The notes under the pieces are model-generated. The model had not been told where the DNA came from. It saw nothing but the letters and a program-made list of their open reading frames with translations, and ran no database searches. Both the position numbers and the translations under genes were made by a program. A stretch of 64,000 nt of DNA from Arenimonas composti TR7-09 = DSM 18010. GTDB taxonomy: Bacteria > Pseudomonadota > Gammaproteobacteria > Xanthomonadales > Xanthomonadaceae. Each line of letters opens with the position of its first letter. Within the stretch, counting starts at the first letter, position 1. The stretch is from NCBI RefSeq assembly GCF_000426365.1, contig NZ_AUFF01000001.1, positions 62,001-126,000 on the forward strand, given 5' to 3'. Below, in pieces: positions 56,425 to 64,000 of the stretch.

Positions 56425-57498
56425 TCAGTCGGTGGCGACGACGATCGGATGGCCCAGGCCCACCCAGCCCTGGATGCCTTCGTACAGCACGGCGGTGTTG
56501 ACGAAGCCGGCGCTGCGCAGCCGGCGCACCACCGACTCGGCGGCGGCGCGCGGGCATTCGCAGTAGGCGACGATCCAGGTGCCGTCGCTCGGCAGCGCCG
56601 CGAACACCTCGTCGGCGCTGTAGAAGGGCAGCGGCGCCGCGCCGGCGATGTGGCCGAGCCGCCAGACCGAGGGCACACGGGTGTCGAGCAGCACCATCCG
56701 GCGGCGTTCCTGCAGCGCCTTCGCGAGTTCGGCCGCCGAGACGTAGAGGCCGTCGCGCAGCGCGAACTGCGGCGGCGGCGCCTCGGGGTTCAGCACGATT
56801 TCGCTCAGCGCCGGCGGCCCGGCGACCGCGACGGGCTTCGTCCAGTCGCTGCCGCGGCTGCGCAGGAAGGCGACGACGTCGTCGATCGCGGCATCGTCGA
56901 GCTCGCCGCGGAACGAGGGCATCGGCGTGTCCTGGCGGCCCTCGACGATCGCGTGGCGCAGGAAGGCGTCGGGCGTCAGCGCCAGCATCGCCGCGTTCGC
57001 GAGCTGGGTGCCGGTGCCGCCTTCGCCGCGCTCGCCGTGGCAGCTCGCGCAGTTCTCCGCATAGACCGCGGCGCCACGTCCGGCATCGCCCGCCGCCGGC
57101 CGCTGCAGCAGCACCGTGTCGACGTCGGCAACGGTCACCAGCCACTGGTTCAGGCGCTCGATCTCGGCGAACGTCATCGGCCCGCCGATCTCGTCGACGA
57201 AACCGGCCATCGCCGTGCCGGGACGACCGTAGGCGATCGCCTCGCGCAGCAGCCAGGGCTGCGCGGATTCCAGCAGCGAACGCGAGCGCAGCGACGGCGC
57301 ATGGTCGTTGGCGTGGCCGGCGCGGTCGGGGCCGTGGCAGAGCGCGCAGTAGCGCTGGTAGTCGGCCGCAGCGGCGGCGTGCTGTTCCGGCGCGAGGCGC
57401 GGTGTCGCGCGCGCTTCCGAGGTGTGCTGCGCGAACACCGGCGCCGCGAGCACGGCGAGCAGCGGCAGGAGGGTCAGGGCGCGTCGGCGGGCCGGCAT
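56425..57498 (-). CDS. Double cytochrome c-rhodanese fusion protein
   Basis: 357 residues: signal peptide (about 1-24), cytochrome c domain 1 with CALCH at 51-55 and likely ligand Met97, cytochrome c domain 2 with CASCH at 150-154 and likely ligand Met194, then a rhodanese domain (about 245-357). The rhodanese has VLLDTRVPSVWRLGHIAGA and a catalytic loop at Cys314 (AYCECPRAA). It is predicted periplasmic, combining electron transfer with a sulfur-transfer or persulfide-binding site. A second Cys316 lies beside the catalytic one. It stands alone between the MocR-type regulator and the DUF4262 gene. Confidence 0.85.
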   Translation of the reverse strand: MPARRRALTLLPLLAVLAAPVFAQHTSEARATPRLAPEQHAAAAADYQRYCALCHGPDRAGHANDHAPSLRSRSLLESAQPWLLREAIAYGRPGTAMAGFVDEIGGPMTFAEIERLNQWLVTVADVDTVLLQRPAAGDAGRGAAVYAENCASCHGERGEGGTGTQLANAAMLALTPDAFLRHAIVEGRQDTPMPSFRGELDDAAIDDVVAFLRSRGSDWTKPVAVAGPPALSEIVLNPEAPPPQFALRDGLYVSAAELAKALQERRRMVLLDTRVPSVWRLGHIAGAAPLPFYSADEVFAALPSDGTWIVAYCECPRAAAESVVRRLRSAGFVNTAVLYEGIQGWVGLGHPIVVATD

Positions 57499-57570
57499 GA
57501 GGCTTCCTCGGGGATCGGTCGGCGAAGTCTAGCCCCAAGCCAGCCGCCCCCCGGGGCGTGAGAACCCGCC

Positions 57571-58068
57571 TCAGCCGGCCGCAGACGGCGGCGCGCGGTC
57601 GAGCATCGGCTGCCAGCGGCGGAGGAAGGCGCTGGCCTGTGGCTCCCACGGCCAGCTGCCGTCGGACCCGGGATACAGCAGCTGCAGCATCGGGAACCAG
57701 TCGCGGCGGTAGAGCGCGGTGTTCCAGCCGAACCAGGTGGGCAGATGCCCCGGGTGGATCGTGCGGAATTCGACCGCCGTGCCGTCGATATAGCCCTCGG
57801 CGCGGTCGCCGTTGCGGTAGCGGCGGCCGAGCACGAGCTGGTTGCGGTACCCGTTGAGCAGCGCGTGCGCGGTGTCCTTCTTCAGCCCGATCACCGCGGC
57901 GTCGGGGGCGCTGCGCGTGCGGTTGAGGCCGATCGTGTACGAGTAGGGCGGCTGCCCGTCCTCCTCGACGACGTGCAGGATGTGGCAGCCGTATTTGCGG
58001 ATGTCGTCGACGACGACCTTCAGCTGCGGGTCCATCGGTGGCGGATTCGCCGGGCCGGACGCTTCCAT
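57571..58068 (-). CDS. DUF4262 domain protein
   Basis: 165 residues from ATG 58068, sharing one base with the parC stop (TGATG). The segment KYGCHILHVVEEDGQPPYSYTIGLNRT is the DUF4262 signature, followed by TIHPGHLPTWFGWNTALYRRDWFPMLQLLYPG. MDPQLKV at 58035 is an alternative start. The function of the family is unknown; members are usually small cytosolic proteins in variable contexts. Coupling to parC suggests joint transcription. Confidence 0.82.
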   Translation of the reverse strand: MEASGPANPPPMDPQLKVVVDDIRKYGCHILHVVEEDGQPPYSYTIGLNRTRSAPDAAVIGLKKDTAHALLNGYRNQLVLGRRYRNGDRAEGYIDGTAVEFRTIHPGHLPTWFGWNTALYRRDWFPMLQLLYPGSDGSWPWEPQASAFLRRWQPMLDRAPPSAAG

Positions 58069-60317
58069 CAGTTCGCCTCCACCCGGTCGACCTTGGTGAA
58101 GCCGCGCGGCAGCAGGTTGCCGCGGCTCGCGCGGCTGCCCTCGTAGGCCTGCAGGTCGCGCCAGGCCAGCACCAGCTTCTGCCGCCCCGAATAGACGGTG
58201 AGTTCGCCACCGTTGCGCACGCTGGCGACCGCGACCACCTTCTCCTCGCCGGACTTCAGCTTCGCCGGCGGGATCTGCACGAGCTTGTTGCCCTTGCCCT
58301 TGTCGAGCTCGGGCAGTTCGGTGATCGGGAAGGCGAGCAGGTGGCCGGCGCTGGTGACCGCGACGATCCAGTCGGTCTTCGGATCGACCACCGGCGCCGG
58401 CGGCAGCAGCGCCGCGTCGGCATCGGCGTTGATCAGCTGCCTGCCGGCCTTCTTCTGGCCGACGAAGTTGGCGAAGCGGGTGACGAAGCCGTAGCCGAAG
58501 CTCGACGCGAGCAGGAAGCGCGCCTCGTCGTCGCCGATCGCGGCGCCGACGAAGGCCGCGCCTGCCGGCGGCGCGAAGCGGCCGCTCAGCGGTTCGCCGT
58601 TGCCGCGCGCGCTCGGCAGCGTGTGCGCCAGTGCCGAATAGGCGCGCCCACTCGAGTCCAGGAAGCCGACCTGCTGGGTGCTGCGTCCGCGCACCGCCAT
58701 CAGCAGGCCGTCGCCGTCGCGGTAGGACAGCGCCGCGGCGTCGACCTCGTGGCCCTTGGCCTGGCGCGCCCAGCCCTTCTTCGACAGGACCACGGTGACC
58801 GGCTCGCTCGGCACCAGCTCGGTCTCGCTGATCGCCACCGCGGCGCCGCGCTCGACCAGCGGCGAGCGGCGGGCGTCGCCGAACTTCTTCGCGTCGGCGA
58901 GCAGCTCGTCCTTCACCAGCTTCTTCAGCTTCGCGCGGCTGCCGAGGGTGGCGACGATCTGCTCGCGCTCTTTCGCCAGCGCGTCCTGCTCGCCGCGGAT
59001 CTTCATTTCCTCGAGCCGCGCGAGCTGCTTGAGCTTCGTCTCGAGGATGTATTCGGCCTGGTCGTCGCTCAGCCCGAAGCGCGCCGTCAGCACCGGCTTC
59101 GGCTCGTCCTCGCTGCGGATGATGCGGATCACCTCGTCGAGGTTCAGGAACGCGACCAGCAGGCCCTCGAGCAGGTGCAGGCGGCGTTCGACGCGCTCGA
59201 GCCGGTGGCGCAGGCGGCGGGCGACGGTGTCGGTGCGGAACTCCAGCCATTCGGCGAGGAAGGACTTCAGGTCGCGCACGCGCGGGCGACCGTCGAGGCC
59301 GATCACGTTGAAGTTGACCCGGAAGCTCTTCTCCAGGTCCGTCGTCGCGAACAGATGGCCCATCAGGCCCTCCACGTCGACCCGGTTGCTGCGCGGCACC
59401 AGCACCAGCCGCACCGGGTTCTCGTGGTCGGACTCGTCGCGCAGGTCCTCGAGCCAGGGCAGCTTCTTCGCGCGCATCTGCTGCGCGACCTGTTCCATCA
59501 CCTTCGACGGCGACACCTGGTAGGGCAGCGCGGTGACGACCAGGTTGCCCTGCTCGCGGGTCCAGGTGGCGCGGGCACGCACGCTGCCGCTGCCGGTCTC
59601 GTAGATCGTGCGCAGGTCGGTGGCCGGCGAGATGATCTCGGCAGCGGTCGGGTAATCCGGGCCGCGGATGTGTTCGCACAGGTCGGCGACGGTCGCGTCG
59701 GGATCGTCGAGCAGGCGCACGCAGGCGCTGACGACCTCGTTGAGGTTGTGCGGCGGGATGTCGGTGGCCATGCCGACCGCGATGCCGGTGGTGCCGTTGA
59801 GCAGCAGGTGCGGCAGCCGCGCCGGCAGCCAGGCGGGTTCCTCGAGGGTGCCGTCGAAGTTCGGCACCCAGTCGACGGTGCCGTGCGCGAGCTCGCCGAG
59901 CAGCACTTCCGCGATCGGCGTCAGCTTCGACTCGGTATAGCGCATCGCCGCGAACGATTTCGGGTCGTCGGTCGAACCGAAATTGCCCTGGCCCTCGATC
60001 AGCGGATAGCGGTACGAGAACGGCTGCGCCATCAGCACCAGCGCCTCGTAGCAGGCGCTGTCGCCGTGCGGGTGGAACTTGCCGATGACGTCGCCGACGG
60101 TGCGCGCGGACTTCTTGGGCTTCGCGGTCGCGCCCAGGCCCAGTTCGCTCATCGCGTAGACGATGCGCCGCTGCACCGGCTTCAGGCCGTCGCCGAGGAA
60201 GGGCAGGGCGCGGTCGAGCACCACGTACATCGAATAGTCGAGGTAGGCGCGCTCGGCGTACTCGCGCAGCGGGATCTGCTCGAAGCCGTGGAAGGCGGGA
60301 CGTGCGGGTTCGTTCAT
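58068..60317 (-). CDS. parC: DNA topoisomerase IV subunit A
   Basis: 749 residues. The catalytic tyrosine is Tyr127 in [10 protein letters not shown], and [16 protein letters not shown] and [16 protein letters not shown] are type IIA signatures. The quinolone-determining region reads [17 protein letters not shown], with Ser87 and Glu91 at the positions of E. coli Ser80 and Glu84, i.e. the susceptible-type residues. The C-terminal beta-pinwheel has ParC-like rather than GyrA-box features. parE is not in the window. A TAGAAT (60345-60350, reverse strand) is a possible -10. Confidence 0.95.
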   Translation of the reverse strand: MNEPARPAFHGFEQIPLREYAERAYLDYSMYVVLDRALPFLGDGLKPVQRRIVYAMSELGLGATAKPKKSARTVGDVIGKFHPHGDSACYEALVLMAQPFSYRYPLIEGQGNFGSTDDPKSFAAMRYTESKLTPIAEVLLGELAHGTVDWVPNFDGTLEEPAWLPARLPHLLLNGTTGIAVGMATDIPPHNLNEVVSACVRLLDDPDATVADLCEHIRGPDYPTAAEIISPATDLRTIYETGSGSVRARATWTREQGNLVVTALPYQVSPSKVMEQVAQQMRAKKLPWLEDLRDESDHENPVRLVLVPRSNRVDVEGLMGHLFATTDLEKSFRVNFNVIGLDGRPRVRDLKSFLAEWLEFRTDTVARRLRHRLERVERRLHLLEGLLVAFLNLDEVIRIIRSEDEPKPVLTARFGLSDDQAEYILETKLKQLARLEEMKIRGEQDALAKEREQIVATLGSRAKLKKLVKDELLADAKKFGDARRSPLVERGAAVAISETELVPSEPVTVVLSKKGWARQAKGHEVDAAALSYRDGDGLLMAVRGRSTQQVGFLDSSGRAYSALAHTLPSARGNGEPLSGRFAPPAGAAFVGAAIGDDEARFLLASSFGYGFVTRFANFVGQKKAGRQLINADADAALLPPAPVVDPKTDWIVAVTSAGHLLAFPITELPELDKGKGNKLVQIPPAKLKSGEEKVVAVASVRNGGELTVYSGRQKLVLAWRDLQAYEGSRASRGNLLPRGFTKVDRVEAN

Positions 60318-60344
60318 GCGGCGGGGGACTTCCGGAAAACCGCC

Positions 60345-60350
60345 ATTCTA
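60345..60350 (-). promoter_or_regulatory. Candidate -10 element for parC
   Basis: TAGAAT on the reverse strand, 28 bases before the parC ATG, in the short gap between parC and the GGDEF gene on the same strand. No strong -35. Confidence 0.3.
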
Positions 60351-60385
60351 GCGGCCGCGGTCGCGGCGGCTGAGACCGCGGTCGC

Positions 60386-61786
60386 TCAGGCGGTCAGGCT
60401 GCGCGGCAGGTGCGCCTCGCCCGGCGGTTCGGGCGTCGAGGCGTCGGCGACGACGCTGCGGTCGCGACCGGCCCGCTTGGCGGCGTAGAGCGCGGCATTG
60501 GCGTCGTGGAAGAGGCCTTCGGCGCCCCAGCCGCGGCCGGCATCGGCGAACGCGATACCGAGGCTCAGGCTGAGGCCGGCGAACGCCGGGTTTTCGCTGG
60601 CGGCGCGCGCCACGACCGCGCGGCGGATGGCTTCGGCGAGCGCCAGCGCGGCGTCGGCGTCGTGGTCGGCGCAGGCGATCAGGAACTCGTCGCCGCCGAA
60701 GCGGCCGAACAGATCGTCGCTGCCGAGATGCTCGCGCACCACGCCGGCGACGAAGCGCAGCGCGGCGTCGCCGGTGAGGTGGCCGTGGCCGTCGTTGATC
60801 GCCTTGAAGTGGTCGCAGTCGAAGACCATCAGCGCCACCGGCTTGCGGTAATGCGCGGCGTGCGCCAGTACTTCGTCGAGCCGGCGGGCGAAGGCGGTCC
60901 GGGTCATCGCGCCGGTGAGGGCATCGGTGACCGCCGCCTGGCGCAGGCGCTCGGCCTGTTCCGCGAGGCTGCTGTTGGCCTGACGCAACTGGCGGCGGTG
61001 GCGTTCGAGCCGGGCCGCCTCGCTTTCCAGCGCCTCGGCACGGCGCAGACCGCGCAGCCAGGCCCACACCGCCGCCAGCGCCAGCGGCAGCAACAGCCAG
61101 AGCCAGCGGGAGCCGGAAGCGGCCGGTGGTGGCGGGGGAACCACCGGCAGCGGGGCCACGGCAGGAGACGGCGCCGGGGCAGCCTGGTCGGCGGCCGCTG
61201 CGGCTGCGGCTGCGGCTGCGGCGGTCGCTGGTGCCGGCGGCGCCATCGCCGCCGCCATGCGGGCGAGATACTGGTCCGCCTGATCGCGCCAGGTGCGCTC
61301 CATGCCGCGGTCGCCGCGCGCGGCCCAGAGTTCGGCGGCCGCCATCGCGGCTTCGCGGCCGAGGCGGTCGTCGCCCCGCGCGTTCGCGATCCGGGTCGCT
61401 TCATCGAAGAGCGACAGCGCGTCGTCGCCACGGCCGGCGTCGGCCAGCTCGCGTCCGCGCAGCAGCAGCGCAGCGCCGGTGGCCGCCGGGTCGCCGCTGG
61501 CCCGGGCGCGATCGAGCGCGTCCTCGCCGGCGCTGCGCGGGAGCGCCGGCGGCGTGGCCTCGGGACGGGCAGCGGCCGGCGGGGTGGCCGCCATCGCTTG
61601 CGTGGGGCTGCCGGTGGCCTGCGGACGCGCAGCTTCCCTCGGCGGCGGTGCCTGGCGCGGCGGCGGCGGACGCGCTCCCGGCGGCGGCCGGCTGCCGGGC
61701 GGCGGGCCCGGCGGACGATGCTGGGCGGCGACCGGAAGGGTCGCGGCGAGCAGCAGGCAGGCGACGGCGGCGCGGATTCGGAGCAT
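60386..61786 (-). CDS. Membrane-bound GGDEF diguanylate cyclase with Pro/Ala-rich periplasmic part
   Basis: 466 residues from ATG 61786 (MLRIRAAVACLLLAATLPVAAQ signal peptide; an in-frame GTG lies 27 bases upstream). A Pro/Arg/Ala-rich low-complexity region is followed by a short helical TPR-like stretch (RGRELADAGRGDDALSLFDEATRIA) and an Ala-rich linker. One transmembrane helix comes next (about 230-250, SRWLWLLLPLALAAVWAWL), then a coiled coil and a C-terminal GGDEF domain with the intact active site FGRFGGDEFL and VTDALTGAMTRTAF. No RxxD inhibitory site is seen five residues before GGDEF. It is predicted to make cyclic di-GMP. Confidence 0.86.
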   Translation of the reverse strand: MLRIRAAVACLLLAATLPVAAQHRPPGPPPGSRPPPGARPPPPRQAPPPREAARPQATGSPTQAMAATPPAAARPEATPPALPRSAGEDALDRARASGDPAATGAALLLRGRELADAGRGDDALSLFDEATRIANARGDDRLGREAAMAAAELWAARGDRGMERTWRDQADQYLARMAAAMAPPAPATAAAAAAAAAAADQAAPAPSPAVAPLPVVPPPPPAASGSRWLWLLLPLALAAVWAWLRGLRRAEALESEAARLERHRRQLRQANSSLAEQAERLRQAAVTDALTGAMTRTAFARRLDEVLAHAAHYRKPVALMVFDCDHFKAINDGHGHLTGDAALRFVAGVVREHLGSDDLFGRFGGDEFLIACADHDADAALALAEAIRRAVVARAASENPAFAGLSLSLGIAFADAGRGWGAEGLFHDANAALYAAKRAGRDRSVVADASTPEPPGEAHLPRSLTA

Positions 61787-61936
61787 GGGCGGCAACAGCG
61801 GACTGGCGCGCACGTTACCTGAAATCGGGGGTATCGGAAGGTCCGGACTGCCGCCGGCGAGGGTTCAGGGGCACCCGGACCGGCGGCGGTATCATGCCCG
61901 CCCGTCCCGCATCGCCGCGGGCCGCAGGAGTGATCC

Positions 61937-62566
61937 GTGATCCAGATCGTCGGCCGGCAGAGCTCGCACTACACGCGGCTGGTGCGGCTGTTCGCGCACG
62001 AACTCGGGCTGGCGTACGAACTCGTGCCGATCCACGCGCTGCTCAGCGACGATCCGGCGGTGTTCGCCGGCAACCCGGCGCTGAAGCTGCCGGCGCTGCG
62101 CGACGGCGATGCGGTGGTCTGGGGCAGCGGCAATGCCTGTCGCTGGCTGGCGCGCCGTGCCGGCGCCGAAGCCGGGGTCGCCTGGCCGGAGGACGCGCGC
62201 TCGCCGCTGGCGATGAACGCGCACGAGCTGGTCGCGCACGCGATGGCGGTACAGGTCGAGGTGGTCTTCCACGAGTTCGTCGCGAAACGGCCGCCCGATG
62301 CCGCCTCGCACAAGCGCCGCGCCAGCCTGATGAACACGCTCGCCTGGCTCGACGCGCAGCTCGCGACCGTGCGGGCGGAACTGCCGGCCGCGCGATTGCG
62401 CTGGCTGGAAGCGGCGCTGTTCTGCCTGCTCGAGCACCTGCCGTTCCGCAATCCGGTCGACATGAGGCCGTGGCCGCGCCTGCGCGCCTTCGTCGCCGAA
62501 TGGGGCGCGCGGCCATCGGCGCTGGCGACCCCGTACGTTTTCGACCCGCCGCCTGCGGCGGCCTGA
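61937..62566 (+). CDS. Glutathione S-transferase-like protein
   Basis: 209 residues from GTG 61937 with AGGAG 6 bases upstream. The N-terminal thioredoxin-like domain has IVGRQSSHYTRLVRLFAHELGL and the GST-type cis-Pro segment NPALKLPALRDGDAVVWGSGNACRWL. The C-terminal half is helical (RASLMNTLAWLDAQLATV; RWLEAALFCLLEHLPF). The likely active-site residue is Ser9, Ser10 or Tyr12. Substrate unknown. It precedes the MFS transporter by 35 bp and may share a transcript with it. Confidence 0.78.
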   Translation: MIQIVGRQSSHYTRLVRLFAHELGLAYELVPIHALLSDDPAVFAGNPALKLPALRDGDAVVWGSGNACRWLARRAGAEAGVAWPEDARSPLAMNAHELVAHAMAVQVEVVFHEFVAKRPPDAASHKRRASLMNTLAWLDAQLATVRAELPAARLRWLEAALFCLLEHLPFRNPVDMRPWPRLRAFVAEWGARPSALATPYVFDPPPAAA

Positions 62567-62601
62567 CCCCCGTTTCACCCCGTTCCGGAAAGGATGCCGG
62601 C

Positions 62602-63864
62602 ATGAGCGCCGTGACCCCGCCGATTTCCCGCCGCCGGCTGGCGCTGGTCCTCGCCGCGCTGGCGATGTTCGGGCCGTTCTCGATCGACACCGTGTTCCCC
62701 GCCTTCGCGGTGATGGCGCGCGACCTCGGCGTCGGCAAGGTGGCGATGCAGCAGACGATCAGCGTCTACCTGCTGGGCTATGCGGCGATGTCGCTTTTCC
62801 ACGGGCCGATCTCCGATGCGATCGGGCGGCGTCGGGTGCTGATCGCCGGTGTCGTGGTGTTCACCGCCGCCTCGGTCGGCGCGGCGCTGGCGCCGGACAT
62901 GCCGACGATGCTGGTGTTCCGCGCGCTGCAGGGCCTGAGCGCCGGCGTCGGCCTGATCGTCGGCCGCGCGGTGATCCGCGACGTGCTGCAGGGCGACGAT
63001 GCGCAGCGGCTGATGAGCCAGGTGTCGATGATCTTCTCGATCGCGCCGGCGATCGCGCCGGTCATCGGCGGCTGGATCCTCGGCGCCGGCAACTGGCACC
63101 TGATCTTCTGGTTCCTCGCGGCCTTCGGCGTGCTGCTGTTCTTCGCGACCTGGCTGTGGCTGCCGGAGACGCATCCGGCGAATGCGCGGATGCCGTTCGC
63201 GCCGGTCGAGCTGGCGCGTGGTTACGGGACGATGCTCGGCAACCGCACCTTCCGCCTGCTCGCGCTGGCCGGCACCCTGAACTTCGGTGCGCTGTTCCTG
63301 TACATCGCCTCGGCGCCGGCGTTCGTGCTCGACATCCTGAAGCTCGGCGAGCAGGACTTCGGCTGGTTCTTCGCGCCGACCATCGGCGGCATGATGCTCG
63401 GCGCCTGGCTCAGCGGCCGCGCCGCCGGGCGGGTCAGCGGCCGCCGCCTGGTCGAGAGCGGTTTCGCCTGCTGCGCGGTCGCCGCGGCCTACAACATCAC
63501 TTACAACGCACTGACCGATGCGCAGTCGCTGCCCTGGGCGGTGTTGCCGACGGCGATGTGCGCGTTCGGCATCGCCCTCGTGTTCCCGATCGTGACGCTT
63601 GCCCTGCTCGACATGTACCCGCGCCAGCGCGGCGGCGCCTCGTCGATGCAGGCCTTCATCGGCCTGCTGTCGAACGCCGCGATCGCCGGCCTGCTGTCAC
63701 CACTGGTCAGCGGCGACCCACTGCGGCTGGCGATCACCTCGGCCTGCTTCACCGCCGCCGCCTGGGGCCTGTGGCGCTGGTACGTCGTGCACAGCGCCCG
63801 GCACCCGCATGTGCCGGATCCGGACCCGAACATCGCGCGGCACGAGCCGACGCAGGAACTGTAG
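62602..63864 (+). CDS. Bcr/CflA-family MFS drug exporter
   Basis: 420 residues with about 12 hydrophobic segments. The N-terminal phrase FGPFSIDTVFPAFAVMARDLG and the loop 2-3 motif HGPISDAIGRRRVLIAG, with FRALQGLSAGVGLIVGRAVIRD, are typical of Bcr/CflA exporters (bicyclomycin, chloramphenicol and similar). The C-terminus is a short cytosolic tail. AAGGA is upstream of the ATG. The substrate is not determinable. A GTTCGTA-type repeat begins at the stop codon. Confidence 0.9.
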   Translation: MSAVTPPISRRRLALVLAALAMFGPFSIDTVFPAFAVMARDLGVGKVAMQQTISVYLLGYAAMSLFHGPISDAIGRRRVLIAGVVVFTAASVGAALAPDMPTMLVFRALQGLSAGVGLIVGRAVIRDVLQGDDAQRLMSQVSMIFSIAPAIAPVIGGWILGAGNWHLIFWFLAAFGVLLFFATWLWLPETHPANARMPFAPVELARGYGTMLGNRTFRLLALAGTLNFGALFLYIASAPAFVLDILKLGEQDFGWFFAPTIGGMMLGAWLSGRAAGRVSGRRLVESGFACCAVAAAYNITYNALTDAQSLPWAVLPTAMCAFGIALVFPIVTLALLDMYPRQRGGASSMQAFIGLLSNAAIAGLLSPLVSGDPLRLAITSACFTAAAWGLWRWYVVHSARHPHVPDPDPNIARHEPTQEL

Positions 63865-63884
63865 TTCGTGGTTCGTACGAGGTA
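63863..63884. repeat. AGTTCGTGG-type 22-bp repeat, copy 2
   Basis: Matches 40632-40653 at 21 of 22 positions and overlaps the end of the MFS gene stop codon. The bases to 64000 contain no complete gene; an ATG at 63961 opens a frame that runs off the window (MERSLVYAKSVGW) and cannot be judged. Confidence 0.6.
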
Positions 63885-64000
63885 CGAGGTAGGAAAGGCG
63901 GACGCGGGCGTTGGGCGGATTCGCAGCTCGTCCCGGCCCGCCGCGTGCCAGGCTTCGGCCATGGAACGCTCGCTGGTCTACGCGAAATCGGTAGGTTGGG

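Noticed and set aside
63961-64000. Start of a further gene at the right edge
   Set aside because: Only 13 codons are visible and the last bases resemble the start of an intergenic repeat, so no call is justified.

Overview
This 64 kb window is GC-rich chromosomal DNA packed with short-spaced or overlapping genes. Gene content and order point to a gammaproteobacterium of the Xanthomonadales (Lysobacterales), near Lysobacter or Rhodanobacteraceae. The blocks rsfS-rlmH-maf-rng-yhdP-tldD, darP/pmbA, bamA-lpxD-fabZ-lpxA-lpxB-rnhB, yffB-like/dapE and rpsB-tsf are gammaproteobacterial. The absence of skp between bamA and lpxD, and several dispersed palindromic repeats, fit the xanthomonad side. Species cannot be named from the sequence alone.

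Layout. 1-758: end of rsfS, then rlmH. 760-4400: an accessory island wedged between rlmH and maf. It holds an Rhs C-terminal fragment without its own start, ending in a YwqJ-like deaminase toxin tip; an unrecognised probable immunity gene of lower GC; a secreted-protein gene interrupted by an in-frame TGA; and a tiny signal-peptide-like ORF. 4473-14140: maf, rng, yhdP, tldD, then darP (reverse) and pmbA. 14240-18571: a small DUF4870 membrane protein, then on the reverse strand ispA/xseB, tilS, a small membrane protein and accA. 18772-36738 is a long reverse-strand envelope and replication block. Read in transcription order it is pyrH, frr, uppS, cdsA, dxr, rseP, bamA, lpxD, fabZ, lpxA, lpxB, rnhB, a YkvA-like gene, a 2OG-Fe(II) oxygenase and dnaE; many junctions share 1-4 bp of stop and start. 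36976-40560: a large autotransporter with six Ig-like repeats on the opposite strand, splitting the usual rpsB-tsf-pyrH-frr operon. 40561-42891: a repeat-rich spacer, then tsf and rpsB (reverse). 43148-50907: map, glnD, dapD, an S9 peptidase, a Spx/ArsC-like protein and dapE (forward). 50930-64000: a mixed region with a penicillin acylase-family hydrolase, two small membrane proteins, a MocR-type regulator, a double cytochrome c-rhodanese fusion, a DUF4262 protein, parC, a GGDEF protein, a GST-like protein and a Bcr/CflA MFS transporter.

Functionally the core supplies lipid A and phospholipid precursors (lpxD/A/B, fabZ, accA, cdsA), isoprenoid carriers (dxr, ispA, uppS), outer-membrane assembly and stress sensing (bamA, rseP), translation (rpsB, tsf, frr, map, tilS, rlmH, rsfS, darP), lysine/DAP synthesis (dapD, dapE), nitrogen sensing (glnD) and replication/topology (dnaE, rnhB, parC).

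The least ordinary parts are the Rhs toxin/immunity tip cassette with its neighbouring broken gene, the autotransporter inside the ribosomal operon, and several families of palindromic repeats (a 20-bp REP-like unit in three identical copies, a 35-bp perfect inverted repeat, a 67-nt nested hairpin beside a 51-bp direct repeat, and a ~190-bp nested palindrome). No CRISPR array, tRNA, rRNA, transposase or integrase was seen.
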